From Hyposmocoma kahamanoa (Eukaryota > Arthropoda > Insecta > Lepidoptera > Cosmopterigidae): a stretch of 64,000 nt of DNA. Every line of letters begins with the position of its first letter. Position 1 is the first letter of the stretch. The notes under the pieces were generated by a model. That model was not told the DNA's origin. It saw only the letters and a program-made list of their open reading frames with translations, and ran no database searches. The stretch is taken from positions 5,404,535-5,468,534 of the forward strand of contig NW_020654748.1 of the NCBI RefSeq assembly GCF_003589595.1. Reading direction: 5' to 3'. Both the position numbers and the translations under genes were made by a program. This document shows, in pieces, positions 33,590 to 43,852 of this stretch.

Positions 33590-34630
33590 TTAGCGTGAGT
33601 TATAATCAATGATCGGAAAAAGGTGTTCCACATATATAGATATAGCTACAAGGAGCGACATAGAGTTATTAAAACCACCAAACATTAATTAATTACTGTT
33701 TCGAATTCCGATTTTCCGGAAATGGTTTTACTGCATCGTAGAACAAAACTACTGACTTAGGAAGTCGAAGTTGGATTTCAAAGTAATTCTAATGGTACCA
33801 AGTAAAAAATTCTGTAGATAACTGTCCGTTTACCAAAACAGAGAATAAAAAAGTTATGAGAGCAGTCAATATGCGGTATTTAAAGCCTATCCAGCTTTAA
33901 ATACCGCATATTGACGGAACGGCGACATTTGCTAGTAGAACTGAAGGAAAAATTCATATAAAATGTTATAATTTACGAATGATTTTAAGACATTTTAGTT
34001 TGCATGAGAATCGCGCGTTGCGATCATGCTATAAAAATATTTTGTATAAATTCAAAAACACAGTATAACAGATGTTTATAAATTCGAACCACTAGCAGAA
34101 ATGTTGTATTTTAAAAGGAAAATGTTCAGACTAGATTATTTTAAAAAGTTTTATCAAAAAAAAACTGTTACACGCTTAACACAGGCGAAAAAGTGTCATT
34201 TGTACGGCAATTTATCTTCTTAAATAGAATAAAGAAATTAATTTTTTTCATCCTGAAATACGGAATTTGAGAAAGTTATTAATGAATATTTGATGGTTTT
34301 AACAACTCTATTTCGCTCTTTATCTCTGTTGTTTGAAAGCTATGTCTATACATGTATCTACATATGTGGAACACCTTTTTTCCAACAATTGGTTATAATA
34401 TAAATTAAAATTTTATTTTATACTTATATATTATTATGTTTATTAATTTCTTTCATCCGGAAATCCAGAATTCGAAAAAGTTATTAATTAATATTTGATG
34501 GTTTTAACAACTAAGTTGCTCTTTGTCTTTGTTGTTTGAAAGCTATATCTATACATGTATCTACTATGTGAAACACCTTTTTCCAATCATTGGTTATAAT
34601 ATAAAATAAAAATTTATTTTATACTTATAT
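33590..34630. repeat. Three-copy repeat cluster, two tandem and one inverted
   Basis: The units 34238-34430 and 34440-34625 share ATTTGATGGTTTTAACAACT, GTTGTTTGAAAGCTAT, CTATACATGTATCTAC and GGTTATAATATAAA. An inverted relative lies at 33600-33735. The cluster abuts the right arm of the outer element. No coding potential was seen. Confidence 0.65.
33867..33913. repeat. Perfect 20-bp hairpin
   Basis: The arms CAATATGCGGTATTTAAAGC (33867-33886) and its complement (33894-33913) flank the 7-nt loop CTATCCA. Confidence 0.85.
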
Positions 34631-34639
34631 AAAAGTAAG

Positions 34640-35064
34640 GTAGAGAAAATAAGATTTTAAATGATTGGACAGCAGCGAAAAAAAACGTTAAAATGGCACG
34701 TTTTCGTTTATTAACTTCAAGTTTTGACAGGTGACAACGTCAAATGTGGAAAAATATCCCTAAAAATATTTATTTTCTGAAATATTTTTCCTGTTTGTAA
34801 CTGACTCAACACTATTAATGTGTAGTTGCCTGATTAAAATAAATAAAAAGAGGATTCGCTTTCCGGACGAAAATTAAGTGACAGTTGACGTTGACGGTTG
34901 CTTGACATTGACATTGACATTTGACGAATGGGGTGCCTGTTGTTGGACTGGGTTGTGTTATAATGAATTCTTAATTATTCAATTCGATACGTAATAATAT
35001 CTGTTATATCATACCCTTCGGGCGTCAACTGTACCAGCACCAAGTTTGCTAACTATACGTCAAA
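34640..35064 (+). promoter_or_regulatory. Upstream region of the THUMPD1 gene
   Basis: It contains repeated TTGACATTGACA and TGACGTTGACG words at 34880-34925. No clear TATA box was seen. The last stretch before the start codon, ACGTCAAAATGG, has an acceptable insect start context. The promoter role is inferred from position. Confidence 0.35.
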
Positions 35065-35928
35065 ATGGGTGACACGAGGAAGAAGAAAAAGTTCTACTTT
35101 CGCAAGCGTAGAAACAAATATTTCTTAGAATCCGGCTTCAGAGGATTCTTTTGCACGTGTAACTTTAGGGAGAAGGACTGCGTCAAAGAAGTGTACAACC
35201 TGCTGAATGAATACACAGGAATTTTATATCCAAACCTCGAAAGAGACGTCCCCACTGCACCCACCATAAAAGAAGATAAGTCAGACAGTGAATCCGAAGA
35301 GGAGACTGACATAGGAGACTTGCTGAAGCGCGAGGTTGATTCCATGAAGAGAAATTCACAAAAGTCACTCAAGCACAAAAGGTTTCAAGTTGTAGAGACA
35401 GGCGCTTCGAACTGCATCTTTATAAAGACCAACTTGCCGTGTCCAGAAGAACTGACTGCTGCCATCATCAAAGATCTGTCTACTACCAAAATACAGAAGA
35501 CTCGACATGTCATGCGCTTACTCCCTATCATGGCAACTTGCAAAGCTAACTTGCCTGATATAATGGAGTGTGCTGGCAATTTGTTTGACAAGTACTTCTT
35601 GAAGGAGCCCTCTACGTTTGCTGTGATCTTTAACAAGAGATTCAACAGCAGTGTTTCTCGGGACCTGATAATAAAGGAGCTTGCAGAACTTGTTGTTCTC
35701 AAGAACGGCGACAACAAGGCCGACTTGAAGAATCCGAGGCTCTGTATAATAGTGGAAATCATAAAAGGCATTTGTTTATTAAGCATTGTGGACAATTATT
35801 TTACTTATAAGAAGTATAATTTACATGAGCTATGTAAGGAAGAATCTACCAATGATTCAGAGGGTACACAAGCTAAGAAATTTAAGAGTGGTACTGTGGA
35901 CCCTGATGGTCACACTGATGATCAATAA
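35065..35928 (+). CDS. THUMPD1: THUMP domain-containing protein 1 homologue (Tan1-like)
   Basis: In known family members this protein is the tRNA-binding adaptor that guides the acetyltransferase NAT10/Kre33 to make N4-acetylcytidine at position 12 of tRNA-Ser and tRNA-Leu. It is nuclear or nucleolar. The protein is 287 residues and intact. Residues 1-20 are a basic start (KKKKFYFRKRRNKYF). Residues 23-55 give the GFRGFFCTCN and CVKEVYNLLNEY pattern of the family N terminus. An acidic linker lies at 70-85. The THUMP domain at about 125-255 has TRHVMRLLPIMATCKA, TFAVIFNKRFNSSVSRD, NPRLCIIVEIIKGICLLSI and KKYNLHELCK. The C-terminal tail is hydrophilic. It is encoded without introns. No A tail or target duplication marks it as a retrocopy, so it is probably the working gene. 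Confidence 0.92.
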   Translation: MGDTRKKKKFYFRKRRNKYFLESGFRGFFCTCNFREKDCVKEVYNLLNEYTGILYPNLERDVPTAPTIKEDKSDSESEEETDIGDLLKREVDSMKRNSQKSLKHKRFQVVETGASNCIFIKTNLPCPEELTAAIIKDLSTTKIQKTRHVMRLLPIMATCKANLPDIMECAGNLFDKYFLKEPSTFAVIFNKRFNSSVSRDLIIKELAELVVLKNGDNKADLKNPRLCIIVEIIKGICLLSIVDNYFTYKKYNLHELCKEESTNDSEGTQAKKFKSGTVDPDGHTDDQ

Positions 35929-35995
35929 GTGTTTTTATCTCAGATTTTATTCCACGTAATTTAAGCTTTACTCATTGTCTAGGTTGTAAACCTAG

Positions 35996-36065
35996 GGCCC
36001 CAATACCAACATTTGCACCAAATTGTATCTGGCCCCAATACCAACTTTTGCACCAAATTTTACCT
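35996..36065 (+). repeat. 35-bp tandem duplication in the THUMPD1 3' UTR
   Basis: Two adjacent units begin GGCCCCAATACCAAC and contain TTTGCACCAAATT. They differ at a few bases. Directly upstream is CTAGGTTGTAAACCTAG, a short palindrome. Confidence 0.85.
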
Positions 36066-38044
36066 AAGTGTATTTAAATTTTTCCATTTACTTTTTCATT
36101 TTAAATATACATGTGAAGAAAATTTCAAAGTGTATTTTTAATTCCCTAATTGGTTTCTGATGTTTATTTAATATGGTTACACAATGAATCAATAATGGTT
36201 ATGTAAGTGAGCGGAGGAAGTAAGTACCTAATAAGTTGTGTAATATCAGTATATATACTATAAGTGTTTATATCAACACAACATTACATAAGACTTAGGC
36301 TGTGTACTTATCAGGCTTGCCACCAGCGCGCGCCAACCAGTCGTGCTACCTTTTGGAGGAATACTTCCCAGTTCCTTTGCTTTTGTAGTAATATGGACTG
36401 TCAACGATAGATGGCGCCAGTGGTAAATTTTTCGCACAATTGTCGTGGTGCCCATAGATTTAGTATGTGTGTTTGTGAAACTACTATTTTTAAAAATAAA
36501 ACAGGTTATGATTTAAAATTAAATTACGATTTTATATGGTTTTCGTCGTATTTACTCAGCTGCTGTGGTTTTATTTATTTGCGCTGCATTTACTACTGGT
36601 ACATAATATTTATTTATAGAAAATATTGTGTAAATATAACAATTAGATAATACCGGCAAAACTCGAACATGTACGGACAACGGCACATAAGACTACACAT
36701 TTTTGTTCGAAAATCGCCTCCAGTCCAACGGACCAAGATACGTCAATGTGTACCTTGATGTGTAGGCGTGTGTATATTAATTTTTTTAAATTAAACAGTT
36801 TTTGTTTACTCTTGTTTGCATTGTACTCGAAAATGAATGAAATGCTATGTTAGGAAAGTCATAGACAGCTGCCGTAAATTGAAATGTGAAAAGAAAGATG
36901 TTTTAGTTTCTTTGTACTGCGTACTTACGTACTGATATTTATTTAGTCGGTCTACGTACGCTGGACTTTATTATCATAGGAACTTACGAGAAACATATTT
37001 TTGACAAAAAAAAAATTACGCCAGCTTGACATGCAGCTGCAATATTGAACTTTTGAAAGCGGCATGTCGCGAACAGATAATAGTAATAATAATAACGCAC
37101 ACTCTTAAACACCCGGACGATGACTCTCATCCCTTGGAGTATGGGCCGGGCACTGGTGTGGGACGCCACATGTGCCGACACACTTGCACCATCCCATCTC
37201 CAGCACACTAGCAAGAGGGCTGGCTCCGCAACTGAGCTGGCGTAAAGAATAAAAAGTAATAAGTAGCAGAATATCGGCTCCGAGTACCTATTTACAGTCT
37301 TTGGAGTCGAAATCCTTGGCACGTGGGGTCCCAGTGCTCTTCATCTGTACAAAATTTTATCCAAAAAATTAATAGACTGTCTGGGAAACCCTTAGGCCGC
37401 ATAGATTTTTTTTATTTCATCAAAGCAAGATTTGCCCAATGACCAATTACAAAAAAGTTTTATCTCGACTTCAGTGTTTAGCCAACGACTAAAGTTTTGA
37501 GCGAATATTAAAGTCAAATACCACTGTTTGTCCCAGTTAAAATGCAAATGGCTGTTTTATATCTTAATTTCATGAAGTCAAATAAAACTGTTGTCCTTTC
37601 TTGAAATGACTGGGTAGCCAATTAAAACTTTCGAAGGGCACCCCAATTGGAATAAAGCCAAAATAAAATACATCTCGTTCGCAATAAATTGCCCTCACTT
37701 GATAGGAATACGTTACGTTAACACGATTTATTTCTTTCGTTTGTAAACAGTCTCTGGTAAATCGTGCTCCAATTAATGAGGAAAGGAAAGTATTATTCAA
37801 CCTCCTAAGACCCAGATAACTTGAGAGCTAAACGCGCAATGTACATTAAAGTGTACCAAATATAAAATTACATGCTTCCGGTCTGCTTCAGATCCAAGTA
37901 CCTAAGTATGTTTAATTGTGTAATGTATTAATGCACTTTTGTATGATAAATTTTTCTACATGCTTAAAGTCATATAGAATATAGGTATATAGCGCTTAAT
38001 TGAAATGCAATATTTTTGTTCTTTTTATTTTAAGATACCACAAG
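36066..38044. other. Intergenic, no gene recognised
   Basis: An AATAAA at 36495 could end the THUMPD1 transcript. A moderately GC-rich segment at 37090-37220 has open frames but no domain I recognise. The remainder is AT-rich. Confidence 0.45.
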
Positions 38045-38680
38045 TGAACAAGCAAGCGCCTGGTGGTAAGATTGATAAGATTGAGGTCGGGACTTTGAGC
38101 TGGCCAATGCAAACGCCGGATTCCAACCTCTTGAATATACGCTTCCACGTCGCCAGAACGGTGGACGCGAGCGTTGTCATCCATAAAAATAGAATCTTCT
38201 CCAAGAACAGTCAATGCGGGTTGTACTTGGATGAGGTGTGAATTAAGATCTCCGTCATGTGTCGGTGTGCATTCAATGTGCCATTTTCGATGAAGACTAA
38301 ATCCGTACGGTTTATTGAATTAATCGCTGCCTAAAACATGACGGAGCCTCTACCATAAGTGGTGACTTCTTCAAAACGACGTCTACAAAGCGTTCCCCTG
38401 GTCTTCGTAGCACTCGCTGACGGTTGTCTTCACCACACAGAGAAATCTGGGCTTCATCAGAGAACAATACTCTTCTCCAGTCCTCTTGAGTCCATGTAGC
38501 ATGGTTTCTAGCGAAGTTAAGTCTAGCAACTTTATGCTCACGGAGTAATTTAGGGCCACGAACTGAGCAATGACTGCGTATATTGGTAGTAAGAAGCCTC
38601 CTCCTGACGAACAATTTTCTTCATGCAGCGCTATAATTTTGCTGGCTATTATTGTTTTGTCAACCATTTTAGACACCACT
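38045..38680 (-). pseudogene. Tc1-like transposase fragment, catalytic Glu lost
   Basis: The minus strand reads LLREHKVARLNFARNHATWT, EDWRRVLFSDEAQI (first Asp), RQRVLRRPGERF, then in another frame FMDDNARVHRSG (second Asp) and LHWPAQSPDLNLI. In Tc1 (DD34E) enzymes the residue 34 positions on should be Glu. Here it is Asn. The N-terminal domain and both ends are missing and frames shift, so it is dead. Confidence 0.8.
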
Positions 38681-38987
38681 TAGTAATGACACAATAACTT
38701 AAAATGATGAATAAACAAGAAAATTTGTCAAAATTTATTTAAAAATGATTAATAAGTTCATGTGAACTTTCAACAATTCCCGCCGTTCTAAGCAGTGAAG
38801 AGTAATTTTCTTGTAGACAGATTTTATCTCTTAAATTTGAATTTCGAACGAATGTTTTTACAAATGAGGACACTTAATTAACAAGCCAGTGACATTTTTG
38901 AATGAATAAAACCTTTTTCGTATTGTAATTATTTCAGGCAGGGAAAAAATCAAAGTTGCCCGTTTTTTGCAAATGAGTTTACAGCCT
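38681..38987. other. Intergenic, no gene recognised
   Basis: AT-rich, unassigned. It may contain non-coding Tc1 remains. Confidence 0.4.
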
Positions 38988-39135
38988 ACATTTATTTCTC
39001 TCGTGAGTATGGGTCTAATTTGTGGTTGTCTACGTGTGTATCTATGGCACCCCCGACACGGTTTCCCTAGTGCGGGGCTATGTTGAGTATGTGCTTTATT
39101 ATTTATTATAAAAATAAATAAATAAATAAAATGTT
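38988..39135 (+). repeat. SINE, third family, 3' part
   Basis: ACATTTATTTCTCTCGTGAG, then GTGCGGGGCTATGTTGAG, matches 29225-29408 in inverse orientation. It ends in an AATAAATAAATA tail. Confidence 0.65.
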
Positions 39136-39162
39136 TTATTCATTCATTTTAAAGGACATAGT

Positions 39163-39235
39163 ACAGGGGCGGATATTTCCATTTAGGCTTGTTAGGGCCT
39201 GTTTTTAGGAAACATCGCTCTTCTATAATATTAAT
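39163..39235. repeat. One end of a CAGGGGCGG hAT-type MITE
   Basis: ACAGGGGCGGATATTTCC and GGGCCTG resemble the left end of the complete element at 49189. No partner end was seen. Confidence 0.4.
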
Positions 39236-39439
39236 AGTAATCTTACTCTTATATAATTTTAAGATAATGAAACAGACTACCTTAATATCTACTATAACTG
39301 GTGTTACAACTAATACAAATTTCACTATTGTTAGTGTGTGAGAGTGGAAGTACGTGTATATGTATCTATATGTGTAATTGTGTGGAATGTGTGAATGTAT
39401 TCATGTGTGTCATCCATCCGTTAGACGGATATACGGATA

Positions 39440-39565
39440 TTATTATTATAATTATTAACACAAAGATCGAACACCCACACAAAAAATCTGACCGGATTCA
39501 AACCGACGTCTTCTAGCAAACTGTGCTAACGAACCAGCGGATCTCACGAATTTTTCTATGTGCTT
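39440..39565 (-). repeat. tRNA-derived SINE, second family, deleted
   Basis: GACCGGATTCAAACCGACGT, then CTTCTAGCAAACTGTGC, but missing part of the A-box region present at 3948. Confidence 0.6.
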
Positions 39566-39604
39566 GTTGTCGGATCGTTGTATTTATTTTAAATATAAAA
39601 TATA

Positions 39605-39637
39605 CAACATGACCCATATATTATATGGGTCATGTTG
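39605..39637. repeat. Perfect 16-bp hairpin with 1-nt loop
   Basis: CAACATGACCCATATA, then T, then the exact complement. It lies within AT-rich intergenic DNA. Confidence 0.85.
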
Positions 39638-40168
39638 CCTGATTTAAGTGAATAAATAAAATAAAATAAGTAGTCTCTGTCACGAAATTAAGTATCTATT
39701 AAAAAAAATGTCGTCAATTTCGTGACATTTCCGGTAAATGTAACAAGAATTCGTGTCTAATTCGAGTCATGCAGCAGTGGACATCAGGATCAACTAATGA
39801 CATCCCTTGACGGTCGTTAGGGTCTGGATGCTCGTTTTATTTTTTCCCTTGAGTGACTTGCTCAGCGAGTTTCCTTTTTCAACGGTTCCGTTTTTACGAA
39901 TGATTTCTTTTTAAAGTACATACCAATATAAATTCTCTACTGTCTATAGTTTTGGTGCTAAATAACTATATTTTTAGGATTTGAATATGTCAGCGCTCAA
40001 CAACTTTTGTTACCAAAGCTGGCACCACAAAAAATGCCTTCATGTTTAATGTTTTGTAAAAAATTTGTGGTTTTAATTTTATTTAAATTTGTGATTGTAA
40101 TTTTGTTTCTATTTATGTATTTTTCCTTATATTGTATTTTTTACTTTTACTCTGTATATATTTCGCAA

Positions 40169-40334
40169 CCTTGTTCGTGTAATGATGCCACAACTGCAAA
40201 ATGACGACTTTTCAGGACAGAGGTGCAAACATTATAGCAATCAAATTAGTCGATATTTTTTATGCTTAAATTTGTTTCTTGTCAGATAGAAACACATTTG
40301 ACCTATGATCACATGTGGCTTTATTATACCAAGG
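40169..40334. mobile_element. MITE of the CCTTGGTATAATAA family
   Basis: The right end inverted reads CCTTGGTATAATAAAGCCAC. The left end reads CCTTGTTCGTGTAATGATGC, then TGCAAAATGACGACTTTTCA. About 166 bp, no ORF. Confidence 0.5.
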
Positions 40335-40628
40335 TCCTTATTCCTTATTCCTTCTAATTATTACCTTGGTTTTCCTTCTATGGTGTCATTTATGATAATG
40401 AAATAAATATTTTCTCTTATTTCTGTTCTTCGTTGTTATTCTTATTCATAGAAGTTTCTATGGGTACGTTATTGGCATTCAATAGTATTGCCTAATACTA
40501 AGTAACCAATTCAATATGTATTTTAGATAATTAATTAGCGCAGTTCGGCGAAACGTCTAAAGCGATGATTCCCAAAGTGGTCTAAATCGATATACAATAA
40601 GTCTAACCTAACCTAGAAGAATTTAGAA

Positions 40629-40865
40629 GTGCCATGGTTTGTTAAGCAAAACCTAAATCTCGAAAAAATTACAGACTTATACAGTAGAAATGTGAGGGAC
40701 CCAAATAGACCAGTCTACAATAATAAACCTAGTTTATCTTACTACAAAAATCAATGCAATAGTATGTGTGTCCGAATTTATAATGCTCTACGAAAAGACA
40801 ATATAACGATACCAAATAATTTATTCAGAAATAGACTTAGTGTATGGCTTAGAGATAAAAAATGA
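40629..40865 (+). pseudogene. Possible LINE C-terminal fragment
   Basis: This 78-codon frame ends YNALRKDNITIPNNLFRNRL followed by SVWLRDKK. That resembles the extreme C terminus of LINE reverse transcriptases, where a short aliphatic segment precedes FKxxLxxWL. No RT core precedes it. It could also be a chance frame. Confidence 0.35.
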
Positions 40866-41719
40866 AAAGTGACTGATTGTTTAGGTTATACGTAGTACGT
40901 TAATGTGATAATCATGAATAATATTAATTCATAAAAAGAAGCTTAAATGTATTATTTTATTGCTATTGATTGACTGATTATTTCTTGTGCATGTCCAATA
41001 ACAGTGTTCAAATTAAATTAATTATATGTAAAATTTTGCACGCCCAATCAGGTAAAATATGTTTTATTGAAATACTATGTTACATTTTTCGTTTACCATA
41101 TTTTAAGCAATTCGAGATCAAAATTGTGACTTTCCATAAATATCACATTACGCAGCTAGCACTTGTACACTTACATAATACTTTCATATAATGTAGTAGC
41201 GTATTTTACAACAGAGAAAATATGGAGCTATATTCGGTAAAATAAAGGTACCTACTCACTCTACAGTTCAACTTATTAAAGTAAGTAGCACTGTGCTGTC
41301 AATAACACATTTGAATATCATTAATTTTTAAAAAAGCACATTAGAAACGCAGGGGGTCTACGCAGAACAGAAAAATTGGCACGTGACTTACGAGACAAAA
41401 AGGTTGAGCACCTCTGGTCTAGGCCGTAAATGGAATGGCGAAAACCATTTAGATGGAATAAACCATTTGACTGCGACTTATACTTAAGACTGCTAATGAT
41501 GACGATCCAATCAAAAGTACTAATACTAAAAGGGAATCAACCACGACATTAATTTTGCTTTTGGATGCCCCAGCAGGAATATGTACAATGTTTGTCGAGT
41601 ATGTGTATTTATATTCGTGTGCCCGTTTCTTTAGCTCGTCCTAATTTTGGTGTCGGTGGCATCGTTGGAATCTTTATAATCAGCAGAATGCTATAACATA
41701 AAACTATATTGCTGTTTTA
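40866..41719. other. Intergenic, no gene recognised
   Basis: AT-rich, unassigned. Confidence 0.45.
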
Positions 41720-42490
41720 CTGCTTCATTTGGAGTCCCTATCTACCAACCCGAGAGATAGGGTATTCCGGAGAGACTACGGGAACGACGGTAAGACCAGG
41801 GCACAGCGGGCGTCCGGGCCAAGCCTTCCGCCAGTGATACGCCTTCACGGTGAACGGTCTCTGGCGAACCCGGACACGGGTATGGCCTCGTTAGGGTTTA
41901 TGGTGAGCTGCAGAGACGGACATGTTTGTCTGCCCCGGTAGCATGAGGTCGGGGCGTCTAGCGTCTGTTTCGTGCGCAGTTGTATTAGTAGCGGTCTAGT
42001 TGGGCTTGAAGCGAGGAGACGCGCGGGACACGTGAGTTGCCCTTTAAGTTGGAAGCTATGTCCGGACATTGCCGCAGGATACTGGGACTGGCATCTCCGG
42101 CATTAGTTTATTGGGAACTGGAGAGACGTAGTTTTTCGGCGTCGGGAAGTGAGCGTGACTTACAGCTCCGCCACCAATGAGATTTGGTAACGGACTCAAA
42201 GTCGACGGCTTAGCGGTAGCAACCGCTAGTTGTGCAATGCGCAACAGGAAGTGAGCGTGGCTACAGGTCCGGTACCTATCTGGAAAATAGGGAGGGTAAT
42301 GTGCGTGCCCCCCGGGGTGGCTCACCCGCGGCTGAGCCTGTAGAGAACCGGATGAAGTCTAGTGACAGAGGTCTGTGATAACCCTGTACACTGGCTGATC
42401 TGGGGTCAGAACCTGAACTTATGAGGTTTCTGTGTGAGGTTATAGTGCCCTTCTCGTATACCCTAAGGGTCGGTAGGGAGGGTCACTACG
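41720..42490. other. 770-bp GC-rich block, origin unknown
   Basis: It is sharply bounded and much richer in G+C than the flanks. Short words recur, such as GGAAGTGAGCGTG at 42147 and 42249. No long frame and no recognised motif were found. It could be an untranslated part of a LINE or another mobile element. Confidence 0.4.
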
Positions 42491-42558
42491 TACAATAAAA
42501 CAAATTTAGAAAGATATGGGGCTGCTACATTTAGTACCAGTAGTCAGCAGTTATATGC

Positions 42559-42777
42559 AAGCTTTACTGAGTATCGGTTTTCAAGGGTAAGGGTGCTGGT
42601 GAATTACAGACACATGAGACTAGTCAACTTGTCTCAGGGTGCCAGGCGCAGTGACTGTATCCCTTAGATCTTTGCGATTTAAAGCTCGGAGTGGCACTGC
42701 AACTGCTATGAACAGGCGTGACGTTTAACGCCAGGCGCATGACTTGTTCGTCCCGTCACTAGGTATCATAAAACAAA
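42559..42777 (+). repeat. 290-bp retroposon copy 9
   Basis: 5'-shortened. It contains GGGTAAGGGTGCTGGTG and ends TTGTTCGTCCCGTCACTAGG followed by TATCATAAAA. Confidence 0.65.
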
Positions 42778-43129
42778 CCAATACCGTTATATAACGGTCG
42801 CTGGGCTGCACTTTAACAATGGTATAATTATGACTATCAAATTAAAATCCAGATACCATTTAACATTTTACTATGTTAAATATTATACATAGTTTCCTAT
42901 TTTTATACATTCCTCTTCGTCTTAATTTCAAATTTACAATAATTTTGTTTATTGTTTAATCGAAATGCCAGGTTAAAGTGCAAAGAATAAAAGGGCACGT
43001 GTGAAGAAACTGACGACAGTCAAGGAAAAGGATAGCAGAATCGGAGCCTGTGGAGGTTCATGTTCTGTCGTATTGGTATATAAATATGTGGATTTCTTTT
43101 ATAGTTTTTGTGCAGGTATCTGAAATTTT

Positions 43130-43198
43130 GACCACCTCCCATCAAGTGGCTTGTCTGCTCGTTTGCCTACTGGTTAACATAAAAAAAAAAAAAAAAAG
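43130..43198 (+). repeat. 3' tail of LINE A family
   Basis: GACCACCTCCCATCAAGTGG, then CTGCTCGTTTGCCTACTGG, then a run of A residues. It matches the 3' end of LINE A at 31911-31985 in inverse orientation. Confidence 0.7.
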
Positions 43199-43404
43199 TT
43201 AGTGTTGATCATTCGGAACCACAACGACATTGAAAATGATTAAATTGCTCTCATATTTCGAAATGGCACCTCATTATTACCCGAAATGACGTGGAAAACG
43301 CCATATTAACCATCAAATTCCAAGCCTCATTACGTGATCAATGTGCGACACATTTTCGAGAAGATAGATGATATGATTCCTGTGTAAGACATTATATCGT
43401 ACCC

Positions 43405-43500
43405 TTGGTATGATAAAGCCACATGTGATCATGCGTCAAAAGTGCCTTTATCACATGAAAATCATGAAAATAATATGAACTACGTGACATAAGTTATGCA
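43405..43500. repeat. CCTTGGTATRATAA family fragment
   Basis: CCCTTGGTATGATAAAGCCA, then ATCATGCGTCAAAAGTGCC and TTATCACATGAAAATCATG, match the ends seen at 40334 and 19200. Confidence 0.5.
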
Positions 43501-43541
43501 TATGTATAAAATTTTATAAGTTTCCTTTTGCGCAATCGTGA

Positions 43542-43852
43542 CCGACTTCAAAAAAAAAAGGAGGAGGTTATACGTTCGGCTGTATGTAGGTTTCCGATTT
43601 CTCCGTCTATTGTGGACTGATTTTGAAAATTATTTTTTGTTTGAAAGGGTGCTCTCTCGTGGTGGTCCCATTATCACCAAGTCAGAATCCGATGAGGGGA
43701 TCCATGGAAATCTAGGAAAATCCTCAAAATGTATAAGCATGTCTGTGTACTTATCGATTTTCCCGTCAATTGTGGACCGATATTGAAAATTCTTTTTTGT
43801 TTGAAAGGGTACACTCTCGATGTGGTCCCTGATGCTGACGATGCTGTTCTGG
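43542..43852 (+). repeat. LINE-tail repeat with internal duplication
   Basis: CCGACTTCAAAAAAAAAAGG begins a repeat common in Lepidoptera. The block with GTGGAC(T/C)GAT, TTTTTTGTTTGAAAGGGT and CTCTCG occurs twice (43611-43665 and 43774-43828). An inverse copy is at 25528-25640. The open frames here are not genes. Confidence 0.6.

Larger units (their letters stand above)
31405..33606. mobile_element. Outer inverted-repeat element hosting two nested LINEs
   Basis: The left arm (31405-31580) and right arm (33432-33606, inverted) share TTCACGCTAAATA, GAATTATAT, TTTCGGAAAATTACCCAACA and the innermost CAGAGATGGGCA. The arms are about 175 bp and clearly diverged. A related CAGAGATGGGCAGTAATCAA lies at 49955. 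It may be a foldback element or a hAT-like element with CAGAGATGGGCA ends. Confidence 0.65.

Noticed and set aside
35094..35795. Minus-strand frames opposite THUMPD1
   Set aside because: They are antisense shadows of a well-supported gene.
35065..35928. THUMPD1 as a processed retrocopy
   Set aside because: The frame is fully intact, and no A tail or flanking duplication was seen. Absence of introns alone is not enough.
37026..37322. Coding region in the GC-richer segment near 37090-37220
   Set aside because: Open frames on both strands overlap and neither shows a domain I can name with confidence. It may be a LINE trace.
41845..42325. Minus-strand frames of 74 and 89 codons in the GC-rich block
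   Set aside because: Low-complexity, proline- and histidine-rich translations with no motif. Long frames are expected by chance in GC-rich DNA.
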